Part shown: piece by piece, positions 41,804 to 50,490 of the stretch | Layout of the letters: each line of letters opens with the position of its first letter | Numbering within the stretch: the first letter of the stretch is position 1 | NCBI GenBank assembly: GCA_902496115.1 | Contig: CABUZK010000008.1 | Span: forward strand, 1-60,710 | Direction of reading: 5' to 3' | DNA length: 60,710 nucleotides | Source: an uncultured Collinsella sp. | Lineage (GTDB): Bacteria; Actinomycetota; Coriobacteriia; Coriobacteriales; Coriobacteriaceae | The notes under the pieces: generated by a model | Told to the model about the DNA's origin: nothing | What the model saw: the letters and a program-made list of their open reading frames with translations, nothing else | The model's database searches: none | Translations under genes and position numbers: made by a program

Positions 41804-43117
41804 ATGTTCTGTTCGCAGTGTGGCGCCCCCATGGGCGATAACGACAAGTTCTGCGGCGTGTGTGGTGCCCCCAATGCCGGTGCTGCAGCTTCCGCCCCTC
41901 AGGGTCAGCCTCAGCCTCAGCAGTTTGTTCCTCAACCTGTCGCGAACGCGTCCAAGGGCTGCACGGCTCAGGCGTTTGAGGATATGACCAAGACTCCGGG
42001 CGTGCTGCAGCGCGTGTGCCAGATTGCCTTTTTGCCGGCGCTTATCTGTGTCGTGTCGGTACTCGTGCTGTTCATCCCCGTTATCGGCGGTATTGCGGCT
42101 GCCATCGGCTTTTTGGCTGCCTACGTGGCGAGCGTGTGCGGTTCGGGCTTTGGCATCGAGTGGGGTCGCGACCTGTCGCTTAAGATCGATGACGGCATGG
42201 GTCGTCCGTTGATGCGTTCCACGTCGTTTGGTCTCGGAATCTTTTCGAGCGTTATTTCGGTCGTGCTCGAGGTTATCGCTGCCATTCCCATTATCGGTGT
42301 AGTGCTTTCGCTGGTGGAGGGCGTGGTAATTGGCGCCGCGGGCTCGTATTCTTATTACGGCTCTTATGCGCTCGAGGCTGCGCTGTTTGGCTCGCTTGGC
42401 CTGCTTGTCCTGGCGCTAATTGCCTCGGCGATTCTGGGTGTCTTCTTTAAGATGTTCGCCGACATTGCCGTGATGCACTTTGCGGTGACCGGGCGCGTCG
42501 AGAGCGCGTTTTCGCTCGATAAGGTCTGGGCGGCCTTTAAGCACAACAAGACCAAGCTGTTCTGTGCTTCGTTCCTTCCCGAGTTTTTGACGGGCCTGGT
42601 TTCCAACGCCATTACGTGGATCTTGACAGCTGTCTTTGGTGCCATCGCCGGAATTGGCGCGTACGGCTATTACTATCGCCCCACGGGTATCGAGGCGATT
42701 GTTACCGCCGGTGGTGTCACGCTCGTATTGTTCCTGGTGCTGATTGCATTCGTCACGGTGTTCCTTACGGTCTTTGGCAAGATGCTCAAGCACCGTGCCG
42801 TTGGCTATTGGGCTGCACGTTATGCAAGCGAATGGGCCGATGAGGACAAGGACGACGTTTTGACTTTTGTGCTCCCGGGTGAGAAGAAGCCTGCTCCTGC
42901 GGGATTCAATCCCACGGCAGCCACTGGTGCTGCGCCTGCCCCGGCACCCGCGCCTGCGCCTGCCCCGGCACCCGCGCCTGCCCCTGCCCCGGCACCTGCT
43001 CCTGTCCCCGCACCGGCGTCCGAGGCGACGCCTGCGGAGCCCGATTGGGATGCCGTTGCCACGCCGGCGGATGAGCCGGGCGATAATCCTGCTGCCGAAA
43101 ACAATCAAACCGAATAG
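41804..43117 (+). CDS. Zinc-ribbon membrane protein with Pro-Ala tail
   Basis: The 437-residue product starts with a zinc ribbon (CSQC at 3-6 and CGVC about 11 residues later), then a Gln/Pro-rich linker, a membrane domain with about six segments (roughly 75-345) and a long Pro-Ala repeat tail (encoded by about 42926-43020). I chose the ATG at 41804 from CGAAGGG nine bases upstream. I do not recognise the membrane domain confidently. Together with the next gene, which also has an N-terminal zinc ribbon, it may belong to a membrane-organising set. A terminator follows. Confidence 0.75.
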   Translation: MFCSQCGAPMGDNDKFCGVCGAPNAGAAASAPQGQPQPQQFVPQPVANASKGCTAQAFEDMTKTPGVLQRVCQIAFLPALICVVSVLVLFIPVIGGIAAAIGFLAAYVASVCGSGFGIEWGRDLSLKIDDGMGRPLMRSTSFGLGIFSSVISVVLEVIAAIPIIGVVLSLVEGVVIGAAGSYSYYGSYALEAALFGSLGLLVLALIASAILGVFFKMFADIAVMHFAVTGRVESAFSLDKVWAAFKHNKTKLFCASFLPEFLTGLVSNAITWILTAVFGAIAGIGAYGYYYRPTGIEAIVTAGGVTLVLFLVLIAFVTVFLTVFGKMLKHRAVGYWAARYASEWADEDKDDVLTFVLPGEKKPAPAGFNPTAATGAAPAPAPAPAPAPAPAPAPAPAPAPVPAPASEATPAEPDWDAVATPADEPGDNPAAENNQTE

Positions 43118-43125
43118 CCGGTCGA

Positions 43126-43160
43126 GGCGCCCTGGGCAACTGAGCCCGGGGTGCCTTTTT
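43126..43160 (+). terminator. Terminator after the zinc-ribbon gene
   Basis: A 12-bp stem with one mismatch (43126-43137 with 43144-43155) is followed by TTTTTCT, directly after the stop codon. Confidence 0.9.
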
Positions 43161-43312
43161 CTACTGCGAAAGCAAGAAAATGCCTGGGAAAACGGTTGCA
43201 GCAAAATTTCTCGGAAATTGGTCAATGTTGCGCAACAACGTCGCGGCTATTGTTGAGAACGTAGACGTGTAAGGTTTGAAGGCGTGCGACGCCTTAGGAA
43301 AAGGAGAGGCTC

Positions 43313-43921
43313 ATGTTCTGTCCCACTTGTGGTTCTCCCATTTCGGATGATGCCAAATTCTGCCCTGTTTGCGGATCCGCCGTTGGTGCCGCTTCTGCCG
43401 CTCCGGCCCCGCAGCCCCAGCCCGCTCCGGCCCAGGCTATTCAGCCCGTGCCCCAGCCTCAGCAGCAGTACACCGGTCAATACGCCCAACAGTCCGCATC
43501 CGCTCCGATGGGCTATGGCCCCATTAAGGCTGACCGCAGCCTGATCGGCTGGCTGCTGCTCTCTCTTGTGACCTGCGGTATCTATTCGTTCTACTTCCTG
43601 TATTGCTTGGCACGCGACGTCAACACGTTGTGTCAGGATGACGGCGATTACACGCCGGGTCTGGCGGAATTCATCCTTCTATCGTTTGTGACCTGCGGCT
43701 TCTACGCGTACTACTGGTATTACAAGATTGGCAACCGCCTGCAGGCCAACGCTCCTCGCTACGGCCTGGTGTTCCAGGAAAACGGCACCACCGTTCTTCT
43801 GTGGCAGATCTTCGGCGCGCTCCTGTGCGGCCTTGGTCCCATCTTCGCTATGAACATCATCATCAATAATACCAATGCCATGGCAACGGCTTACAACACT
43901 CGCCTTGGCGCTCGTGCCTAA
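43313..43921 (+). CDS. Zinc-ribbon DUF4234 membrane protein
   Basis: The 202-residue product has a zinc ribbon (CPTC at 3-6, CPVC at 17-20), a Pro/Gln-rich linker (28-65) and a DUF4234 domain with about three membrane segments (SLVTCGIYSFYFLYCLARDVN, LLSFVTCGFYAYYWYYKIGN). The function is unknown. It has an excellent AAAAGGAGAGG site. The start of the next gene, a DUF2752 protein, lies about 13 bp after the stop, so they form an operon. Confidence 0.85.
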   Translation: MFCPTCGSPISDDAKFCPVCGSAVGAASAAPAPQPQPAPAQAIQPVPQPQQQYTGQYAQQSASAPMGYGPIKADRSLIGWLLLSLVTCGIYSFYFLYCLARDVNTLCQDDGDYTPGLAEFILLSFVTCGFYAYYWYYKIGNRLQANAPRYGLVFQENGTTVLLWQIFGALLCGLGPIFAMNIIINNTNAMATAYNTRLGARA

Positions 43922-43934
43922 CAATAAGGGCGGC

Positions 43935-44411
43935 GTGAACAGCTCCCAGGGACATAGGGGCACGGCAGAGCTCCTTCGCCGCGCCCTTTTTTGCACCGGC
44001 GCGCTCTTTGTCGCCTGGCTCGCGCTCTACCTGCTCGATATCGGCTGCATTTTTCGAATGATGACGGGCGCTCCTTGTCCGGGATGCGGCATGACGAGGG
44101 CGTGGCTGGCGGCGCTGCGTCTCGATTTTGCGGCGGCCTTTGCCTACCATCCGCTGTTTTGGGTGGTGCCGATTGCGTTTGTGCTCGCGTTCGTGCGCGA
44201 GGAGGTGGCATCGAGCAAGCTAAAGCGTGGTGTCGACATTGCAGTCACCGTGTTGTGCATGCTGGTCATCGCCGTATGGATCGTGCGCCTCATCAATCCG
44301 GTAGATGCCGGCCTACTCTTTGGCGGCCATGCGCCCGCCGGAGTCCCCGACGACATCATCCACCTCGAACCCCCACGCTGGCTCACCATCCTTCGCTCTT
44401 TCCTGTCGTGA
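43935..44411 (+). CDS. DUF2752 family membrane protein
   Basis: The 158-residue product has the DUF2752 signature CPGCGMTRAWLA after a first membrane segment and three further hydrophobic segments. The function is unknown. The start is uncertain: GTG at 43935 has AAGGG four bases upstream, while GTG at 43914 and ATG at 43875 are in frame but would overlap the DUF4234 gene. The domain begins well after any of these. A strong terminator follows. Confidence 0.75.
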   Translation: MNSSQGHRGTAELLRRALFCTGALFVAWLALYLLDIGCIFRMMTGAPCPGCGMTRAWLAALRLDFAAAFAYHPLFWVVPIAFVLAFVREEVASSKLKRGVDIAVTVLCMLVIAVWIVRLINPVDAGLLFGGHAPAGVPDDIIHLEPPRWLTILRSFLS

Positions 44412-44443
44412 CGGAGGACGCGCTAGAAAAGCGGTCGACACAT

Positions 44444-44482
44444 AAGCGGGGGCGAACGTTGAGATAACGTTCGCCCCCGCTT
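44444..44482. terminator. Bidirectional terminator between DUF2752 and M20 genes
   Basis: A perfect 17-bp stem (44444-44460 with 44466-44482) has a 5-nt loop. It lies between two convergent genes and can end both transcripts. The T-tract is short on both sides. Confidence 0.9.
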
Positions 44483-44517
44483 TGCTCTAGCCAGGTTGTT
44501 ATGGGTGGGCGTGATGG

Positions 44518-45981
44518 CTACTCGTCGCGCTTCTCCTCGTGGCGAGCGGCAGCCCGCGCATCGTGGATGCCCTTGATTGCAGCATGGCGAGCGGTGCGAG
44601 CATCGTGCATGGCGTCGCGCGCCTCAGCGGCTGTTGCCTTGGCAGAGCGCAGCTTGGCGGCCAAGTCGGGGTTGGTCTCGGCAACCGCGGCGATCGTGGG
44701 GCCGTCGAGCTCCTCTTGCGTGGGCTCGGCCAAAAAGTCGATAGCATACTGGGCGGCCACCATGGAGCCCTTTGCCAGCACGGTCTCGTCGATCTTGTAG
44801 AAGCAGGAATGTTGGGCGTACGTGGCACCAATCTTGGGGTTGCGCGTACCTACAAAGGCGAGCACGCCCGGCACGCGGCGCAGGTACTCCGAAAAATCCT
44901 CGCCCGAAAGCGTGCCACGGTAATGGCCTTGACCGGTGGGGCCCAGGCACTTGATTACAGCCTGACGGCAGCGCTCGCTCGAGGCGACCTCGTTTTCGAC
45001 CTTGTAGTTGGCGATGGTGTAGTCGGTGAGCTCAGCCTCGGCGCCCAGAGCTGCCGCGGTATGCTCCACGATGCGGCGCATGAGCTCCGGCATTTCCTCG
45101 TGGGTCGAATCGCCGTAGGTGCGCACTGTGCCGGCGAGGTAGGCCGTGCCGGCGATAACGTTGCGCGCGGTGCCGCCGTGCAGCTCGCCGACGGTGATGA
45201 CAGCCGGCTCGTAGGGGCTAATCTCGCGCGAGACGATGGTCTGCAGGGCGTTGACTATCTCTGCCGCAACCATAACGGCGTCGTGGCCGCGCTGGGGCAT
45301 GGCGCCATGGCACGAGGTGCCGCGGACGTCGATGCGGAACCAGTCGGTATTTGCCATGCGTGGGCCGGGCTCGCAGCTTACGGTACCGGCGTCGACCTCG
45401 CTCCAGATGTGCGCGGCGTAGGCGCCATCGACGCCGTCGAGCACACCCGTGCCAATCATGAGTTTGGCGCCCTGGCCGTTTTCCTCGCTGGGCTGGAATA
45501 CGATGCGAATCTCGCCGTGGATGTCATCGGTCATGTGGCGCAGAATCTGCAACGTGCCGAGCATCATGGCGATATGGCAGTCGTGACCGCAGGCGTGCAT
45601 GCAGCCCTCATTGACGCTGGCGAACTCCTCGCCGGTCTGCTCAGTGACGGGCAGGGCGTCGATATCGGCGCGCAGCAGGATGCGGCGGCGCGGCGTGCCG
45701 TCCTCGCGGTAGGCATCCGGCGCGGTGCCGCGAAGCGTCGCCACCAGGCCCGTCTTGAGCGGACGCTCGTAGGGGATATTCATGGCGTCGAGCTGGTTGG
45801 CGATGTCGGAAGTCGTGCGCTCCTCGGCAAGGCTCAGCTCCGGGTGCTTATGGAAGTGCCGGCGCTGCTTGATGATGTAGGGTTCAAACTCGGCGGCGAT
45901 ATCCTGGATGGCCGCGGTGACGTCGTCTGCCGCGCGAACCTCGGTTGCCGCCATAATCTGCTGTGCCTTGGTCTTCGTCAT
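44518..45981 (-). CDS. M20 family metallopeptidase / amidohydrolase
   Basis: The 487-residue product is an M20D-type amidohydrolase, as in IAA-amino-acid or hippurate hydrolases. The signs are RRHFHKHPELS, RADIDALPVTE, MHACGHDCHIAM with metal-binding Cys/His, and QPSEENGQGAKLMI. It should remove an acyl or amino-acyl group from small amides in the cytoplasm. The C-terminal 60 residues are Ala/Arg-rich and unusual for the family. The ATG at 45981 has AAGGAG upstream. The frame stays open further upstream, but that part overlaps the divergent amidohydrolase gene and lacks family content. Confidence 0.9.
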   Translation of the reverse strand: MTKTKAQQIMAATEVRAADDVTAAIQDIAAEFEPYIIKQRRHFHKHPELSLAEERTTSDIANQLDAMNIPYERPLKTGLVATLRGTAPDAYREDGTPRRRILLRADIDALPVTEQTGEEFASVNEGCMHACGHDCHIAMMLGTLQILRHMTDDIHGEIRIVFQPSEENGQGAKLMIGTGVLDGVDGAYAAHIWSEVDAGTVSCEPGPRMANTDWFRIDVRGTSCHGAMPQRGHDAVMVAAEIVNALQTIVSREISPYEPAVITVGELHGGTARNVIAGTAYLAGTVRTYGDSTHEEMPELMRRIVEHTAAALGAEAELTDYTIANYKVENEVASSERCRQAVIKCLGPTGQGHYRGTLSGEDFSEYLRRVPGVLAFVGTRNPKIGATYAQHSCFYKIDETVLAKGSMVAAQYAIDFLAEPTQEELDGPTIAAVAETNPDLAAKLRSAKATAAEARDAMHDARTARHAAIKGIHDARAAARHEEKRDE

Positions 45982-46149
45982 GGTCGATTTGCTCCTTGTT
46001 GGCTCGATCGCAAAATCGTACAGGCTCTCTCCAGTATGCCACCTGCCGCTAGGGCTGGTAAAGCTGCCGTTTGCCGCTTGGCATTTTGTAACCGAGGCGG
46101 GGGAGTACACTCGGGGGTGTTGAATTTCCTGCCAGAGATGGGGATGCCC

Positions 46150-47787
46150 ATGCAACATATCGATCGGATTATTCGCTCCAAGAACGTCTTTACCGCGCAA
46201 GACGGCATCGATTCCGCCCGCGAGCTGGCGATTGCCATCGCGGGCGACCGCATCGTCGCAGTCGGTGCGCCCGATGACGTAATTGCCGCCGCACCTGCCG
46301 CCACGCCGGTGGTCGATTACGGCGAGCAGTTTGTCTGCCCCGGTTTCCATGATGCGCATCTGCACTTCTTCCATACCTCGGTCGGCTCCTCGCCGTACAT
46401 GCTCATGGATATGGGCACGTCCGAGGCGGCACTGGTACAACATGCGCTCGAGTTTTCCCAGGACCTGCCCGATGACGCCTGGGTTGTGACGCAGGGCTGG
46501 CGCGACTACCGTTGGGACCCGCCCGAGCATCCTACCAAGGCGTCGCTCGATGCGGCATTCCCCGATCGTCCCTGCGTTATGTATTCGGGCGACGGGCACA
46601 CGCTTTGGCTCAACAGCCGCGCACTCGAGGCGCTCGGCGTCACGCGCGACAGCGAGCCGCCAGCGGGCGGCAGCTACGACAAGGACGCAAGCGGCGAGCT
46701 TACGGGCATTGCTCACGAAGCGGCTGCCATGCAGTTGTTGCCGCGCTGCCTTGAGTGGCTGGGCGAAGATCGCATCGCAAGCGCTTACGCCGATCAAATG
46801 AGGCGCATGGCCGAGCAGGGCATCACCTCGATCTGCGATATGTCGCTCATGCCCATGCCAGGCTGCGATTTTATCCGCGACGACGTCTACGACAAACTGC
46901 AGACAGCCGGCAAGCTGGGCATTCGTGCCCATCTGTTCCCCACGCTGTTGGATGACCAGTCGCGTCTAGAAGAGCTCCAGGTACGTTATGCGAACAACGC
47001 GCTGCTTTCGGCGCCGGGTTTTAAGCAGTTCTTCGATGGCGTGTCGAGTGAACACACGGCATATCTCACCGAGCCCTATACCAATCCGCGCTTCCCGGGC
47101 GACCAGGGCCGTCTGACAGTCCCGGCTGAGCGCATGCGAAAATTGGTTCTGGCGGCTGCGGAGCGCGGTCACACCGTGCGCATCCACGTTATTGGTGACG
47201 GTGCGATTCATGCCGCGCTGGATATCTTCGAGGAAGCAGCCGACCTGTACGGCCTGCCCCAGCACGGCCATAACACGCTCGAGCACCTGGAGAACCTTCT
47301 GCCCGAGGACATCGACCGCCTGCGCAAGCTCAACGTGGTTGCTTCGAGCCAGCCCTGCCACATTACACTCGACCCGGGTGGACCGGAGCGCGATCTGGGC
47401 CTGGAGCGCAGCCGCATCATGTGGCCGTTCGCAACCTATAAGCAGCGCGGCATTCGCCAAGCCTTCGGTACCGACAGCCCTATCACGCCCGTTACCAGCA
47501 TGAACGTGCTCTACACGGCTATCACGCGCCAGGACCCCAAAAGCCACTGGCCCGAGGGCGGCTGGTTGCCGAGCGAGCGCATCGATGCGGCAACAGCCTT
47601 GCGCAACTACACCCTGGGCAGCGCCTATGCAGCGGGCGACGAGCAAAACCTCGGCAGCTTGGAGCCCGGCAAGTATGCCGACCTGGTAGTCCTGGACCAA
47701 AACCCGCTCACCGTTGACCCCCAAGAGCTCCAAGCCACCAAGGTTCAGGCCACCTACCTGGCAGGCAACTTGATTTACGAGCGCTAA
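46150..47787 (+). CDS. Amidohydrolase family protein (YtcJ-like)
   Basis: The 545-residue product is a metal-dependent amidohydrolase of the Amidohydro_3/YtcJ kind: CPGFHDAHLHF near residue 65, later RIHVIGDGAIHAALD, and FGTDSPITPVTSMN near the end, then the typical C-terminal KYADLVVLDQNPL. It hydrolyses an unknown amide or ester. ATGs at 46138, 46144 and 46150 are in frame. I prefer 46150 because GATGGGG precedes it at suitable distance. It is divergent from the M20 gene by about 170 bp, so shared regulation is possible. Confidence 0.9.
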   Translation: MQHIDRIIRSKNVFTAQDGIDSARELAIAIAGDRIVAVGAPDDVIAAAPAATPVVDYGEQFVCPGFHDAHLHFFHTSVGSSPYMLMDMGTSEAALVQHALEFSQDLPDDAWVVTQGWRDYRWDPPEHPTKASLDAAFPDRPCVMYSGDGHTLWLNSRALEALGVTRDSEPPAGGSYDKDASGELTGIAHEAAAMQLLPRCLEWLGEDRIASAYADQMRRMAEQGITSICDMSLMPMPGCDFIRDDVYDKLQTAGKLGIRAHLFPTLLDDQSRLEELQVRYANNALLSAPGFKQFFDGVSSEHTAYLTEPYTNPRFPGDQGRLTVPAERMRKLVLAAAERGHTVRIHVIGDGAIHAALDIFEEAADLYGLPQHGHNTLEHLENLLPEDIDRLRKLNVVASSQPCHITLDPGGPERDLGLERSRIMWPFATYKQRGIRQAFGTDSPITPVTSMNVLYTAITRQDPKSHWPEGGWLPSERIDAATALRNYTLGSAYAAGDEQNLGSLEPGKYADLVVLDQNPLTVDPQELQATKVQATYLAGNLIYER

Positions 47788-47805
47788 CCCCACATCCCAC
47801 CCCTC

Positions 47806-47872
47806 AGTTGCGGTGAAATAGTCCCTAAAATCGGCCTTCAAGCCCAAAAACAGGAACTATTCCACCGCAACT
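47806..47872. repeat. Long palindrome AGTTGCGGTGAAATAGTCCCT, copy B
   Basis: Arms 47806-47826 and 47852-47872 pair with two mismatches. It is a diverged copy of the palindrome at 2099-2165. It begins 19 bp after the amidohydrolase stop codon. Confidence 0.8.
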
Positions 47873-47944
47873 TAAAAGAGCGCGTCCCAACAACGTGCCC
47901 CTATCTTGTGCATCCCATCCGCATCGCCATTTTGCTGTACTGAC

Positions 47945-48155
47945 TTTTCTGAATGCCGGGCCCGAATTAGTTAACCTGGCTCCCGTGTGGCTCCGGAGGG
48001 GCGGGGCATAAGGTTTATCGCGAGTTCCGCACGAGCCGAAGGCCACTTAATGTGGCCTTCGTGCGAGCAGGACTGCCCGAGCAGGAAACCTTATGCCCCG
48101 CCCCTCCGGAGCCACACGGGAACCACCGCTAAGTTATTCCCCGGCATTCAGAAAA
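47945..48155. repeat. 211-bp long hairpin upstream of groES
   Basis: An outer pair of perfect 16-bp arms (47945-47960, 48140-48155), a perfect 35-bp inner pair (47982-48016, 48086-48120) and an inner stem around 48028-48062 make one very long hairpin. It fills most of the 505-bp gap between the amidohydrolase and groES genes. It contains no gene. It may be a mobile repeat or a strong transcription barrier. Confidence 0.85.
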
Positions 48156-48250
48156 TCTAAGTGCCAAAAAATAAGATTTTTTGACTCTGTGTTGTATAAC
48201 CCGCCATTCGTGGGTACCATTCAACGCGTACGCAAACAAAAAGGGTTAAC

Positions 48251-48271
48251 CCGCGCGGCATGACCGCGCGG
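48251..48271 (+). promoter_or_regulatory. Leader hairpin in front of groES
   Basis: A perfect 8-bp CCGCGCGG/CCGCGCGG stem has a 5-nt loop and ends about five bases before the AAAAAGGAGG ribosome-binding site of groES. TTGACT (48181-48186) and TATAAC (48195-48200) lie upstream but are only eight bases apart, so the promoter is unclear. I see no CIRCE or HAIR operator. Confidence 0.55.
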
Positions 48272-48292
48272 CCCAAAAAGGAGGAAACAAGC

Positions 48293-48586
48293 ATGTCGTC
48301 TTTGAAGCCGCTTGCAGATCGCGTCCTGGTCAAGCCCGACGAGGCCGAGCAGAAGACCGCTTCTGGCCTGTACATCGCCAGCAACGCTCAGGAGAAGCCG
48401 CAACGCGGCACCATCGTTGCCGTTGGCGCCGGTAAGGTCAACGACAAGGGCGAGCGCATCCCCATGGACGTTCAGGTCGGCGACGTTGTCATCTACGGTA
48501 AGTTTGGTGGCAACGAGGTCAAGGTCGACGGCGAGAAGTATCTGCTCATGCGCGCCGACGACATCTACGCCGTCGTCGAGGCCTAG
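48293..48586 (+). CDS. groES: Co-chaperonin GroES
   Basis: The 97-residue product is the lid of the GroEL folding chamber. It has the typical start LKPLADRVLVKPDEAEQKTASGLYI, the mobile loop, GDVVIYGKFGGNEVKVDG, and an end in DDIYAVVEA. I chose the ATG at 48293 because AAGGAGG precedes it by nine bases. An ATG 33 bp upstream falls in the leader hairpin. It forms an operon with groEL 96 bp downstream, with a small hairpin in between. Confidence 0.97.
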   Translation: MSSLKPLADRVLVKPDEAEQKTASGLYIASNAQEKPQRGTIVAVGAGKVNDKGERIPMDVQVGDVVIYGKFGGNEVKVDGEKYLLMRADDIYAVVEA

Positions 48587-48616
48587 TCTCGTCAGAATCT
48601 CTGATTCGTCTTTGAA

Positions 48617-48652
48617 CGCGTCCGCCGCATAGGACTCGGAAGCGGCGACGCG
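48617..48652 (+). promoter_or_regulatory. Hairpin between groES and groEL
   Basis: CGCGTCCGCCGC (48617-48628) pairs with GCGGCGACGCG (48642-48652) with one bulged base. It has no T-run, so it is more likely an RNA-processing or stability element than a terminator. Confidence 0.6.
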
Positions 48653-48682
48653 AGTCACATTTCTTTTGGAGGATTACCTACC

Positions 48683-50320
48683 ATGGCAAAGAACATTACG
48701 TTCAACACCGATGCCCGCGCCAAGCTCGCCAAGGGCGTCAACACTCTGGCCGACGCCGTTACCGTCACCATGGGCCCCAAGGGCCGTTACGTCGCTCTGC
48801 AGCGCACGTTCGGTGCCCCGACCATCACCAACGACGGCGTTTCCGTCGCTAAGGAGATCGAGCTCGAGGACAACATCGAGAACATGGGCGCTCAGCTGGT
48901 GAAGGAGGTCGCCACCAAGACCAACGACACCGTGGGTGACGGCACCACCACCGCAACCCTGCTCGCCCAGGCTATCGTCAACGACGGTCTGCGTAACGTC
49001 GCCGCCGGCGCCAACCCGCTGGCCATCCGTCGCGGCATCGACAAGGCTGTAAACGCTGCCGTCGCCGAGATGAAGAAGCAGGCCAAGCCGGTCGAGACCA
49101 AGGAACAGATCGCTTCCGTCGGTACCATCTCCGCCGGTGACCCCGAGGTCGGCGAGAAGATCGCCGAGGCCATGGAGGTCGTGGGTAAGGACGGCGTCAT
49201 CACCGTCGAGGATTCCCAGACGTTCGACATTACCATCGACACCGTCGAGGGCATGCAGTTCGACAAGGGCTATGTCTCCGCTTACTTCGTCACGGACAAC
49301 GACCGCATGGAGGCCGTGATGAAGGATCCGTACATCCTCATCACCGACCAGAAGATCTCCAGCGTTCAGGACATCATGCCTGTTCTCGAGGCTGTCCAGC
49401 GCGCCGGCCGTGGCCTGCTCATCATCGCTGAGGACATCGACGGCGAGGCTCTGCCGACCCTGGTCCTCAACAAGATCCGTGGCGCCCTCAACGTCTGCGC
49501 CGTCAAGGCCCCGGGCTACGGCGATCGCCGCAAGCGCATCCTCGAGGACATCGCCGTCCTCACCGGTGGCCAGGCCGCTCTGGACGAGCTGGGCGTGAAG
49601 GTCGCTGACATCACCGCCGATATGCTCGGTACTGCTAAGTCCGTCACCATCTCCAAGGACAACACCGTCGTCGTCGGCGGCGCTGGCTCCAAGGAGGCCA
49701 TCGACGCCCGCATCGCTCAGATCAAGGGCGAGATGGAGAACACCACCTCTGACTTCGACCGCGAGAAGCTCCAGGAGCGCCTGGCCAAGCTCTCCGGTGG
49801 CGTTGCCGTCATCAAGGTCGGCGCTGCTACCGAGTCCGAGCTCAAGGAGATCAAGCATCGCGTCGAGGACGCCCTGCAGGCTACCCGCGCTGCTGTCGAG
49901 GAGGGCATTGTCGCCGGTGGCGGCGTCGCCTTCATGGACGCTGCTCCTGCGCTCGACGCTGTCGAGATCGATGACCCCGAGGAGAAGATCGGCGTCGACA
50001 TCGTCAAGAAGGCTCTGACCGCTCCGGTCGCTACCATCGCCAAGAACGCTGGCTTTGAGGGCGCTGTCGTGGTCGACAAGGTTGCCGAGCTGCCCGCCGG
50101 CCAGGGTCTCAACTCTGCCAACGGCGAGTGGGGCGACATGATCGAGATGGGCGTCCTCGACCCCGTCAAGGTCAGCCGCGTCACCCTGCAGAACGCTGCT
50201 TCCGTCGCCAGCCTGATCCTCATCACCGAGGCTACCGTCTCCGATGTGCCTAAGAACACTCAGCTTGAGGACGCTATCGCTGCTGCCACCGCTGGTCAGC
50301 AGGGCGGCGGTATGTACTAA
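48683..50320 (+). CDS. groEL: Chaperonin GroEL
   Basis: The 545-residue product is the full-length 60-kDa chaperonin that folds proteins with ATP in the cytoplasm. It has AKNITFNTDARAKLAKGVN at the start, the ATP-binding VGDGTTTATLLAQAI, EEGIVAGGG and the C-terminal GGM-type end QQGGGMY. TTTGGAGGATT precedes the ATG. It is second gene of the groESL operon and is followed by a very large hairpin. Confidence 0.98.
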   Translation: MAKNITFNTDARAKLAKGVNTLADAVTVTMGPKGRYVALQRTFGAPTITNDGVSVAKEIELEDNIENMGAQLVKEVATKTNDTVGDGTTTATLLAQAIVNDGLRNVAAGANPLAIRRGIDKAVNAAVAEMKKQAKPVETKEQIASVGTISAGDPEVGEKIAEAMEVVGKDGVITVEDSQTFDITIDTVEGMQFDKGYVSAYFVTDNDRMEAVMKDPYILITDQKISSVQDIMPVLEAVQRAGRGLLIIAEDIDGEALPTLVLNKIRGALNVCAVKAPGYGDRRKRILEDIAVLTGGQAALDELGVKVADITADMLGTAKSVTISKDNTVVVGGAGSKEAIDARIAQIKGEMENTTSDFDREKLQERLAKLSGGVAVIKVGAATESELKEIKHRVEDALQATRAAVEEGIVAGGGVAFMDAAPALDAVEIDDPEEKIGVDIVKKALTAPVATIAKNAGFEGAVVVDKVAELPAGQGLNSANGEWGDMIEMGVLDPVKVSRVTLQNAASVASLILITEATVSDVPKNTQLEDAIAAATAGQQGGGMY

Positions 50321-50346
50321 GGCCGACAAGGTCTAGAACTCCCACC

Positions 50347-50490
50347 GGGAATCCGGGGGCGTGACGGGGTTTCTCTCCGGAACGTCCTCGGACATGCAAA
50401 GAGGCTCCGCATCGCGCTTCGCGCTGCGGAGCCTCTTTGCGTCCTGCGGAATGTTCCGGAGAGAAACCCCCGTCCCGCCCCCGGATTCCC
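50347..50490. repeat. 144-bp near-perfect hairpin downstream of groEL
   Basis: Arms of about 70 bp (50347-50416 and 50420-50490) pair almost throughout, including GGGAATCCGGGGGCG at the base and GCAAAGAGGCTCCGC near the tip. It is in place to terminate groESL, though no T-run follows. It is much larger than a normal terminator. With the riboswitch it explains most of the 567-bp gap to the next gene. Confidence 0.85.

Noticed and set aside
42926..43020. Tandem repeat of Pro-Ala codons considered as a possible CRISPR or VNTR
   Set aside because: It is in frame inside a gene, has no spacers, and simply encodes a Pro-Ala tail.
44539..46149. Plus-strand extension of the YtcJ-like amidohydrolase frame through the M20 gene
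   Set aside because: The frame is open by chance opposite the M20 gene. The family N-terminus starts at about 46150.
45982..46932. Minus-strand N-terminal extension of the M20 gene
   Set aside because: It overlaps the amidohydrolase gene antisense, has no family content, and a good ribosome-binding site marks 45981 as the start.
48156..48292. Search for a CIRCE or HAIR heat-shock operator before groES
   Set aside because: Neither TTAGCACTC-N9-GAGTGCTAA nor CTTGAGT-N7-ACTCAAG is visible. Only an 8-bp GC hairpin is present.
48674..50329. A 551-codon minus-strand frame opposite groEL
   Set aside because: It is the antisense of the conserved chaperonin gene, with no motif and no ribosome-binding site.
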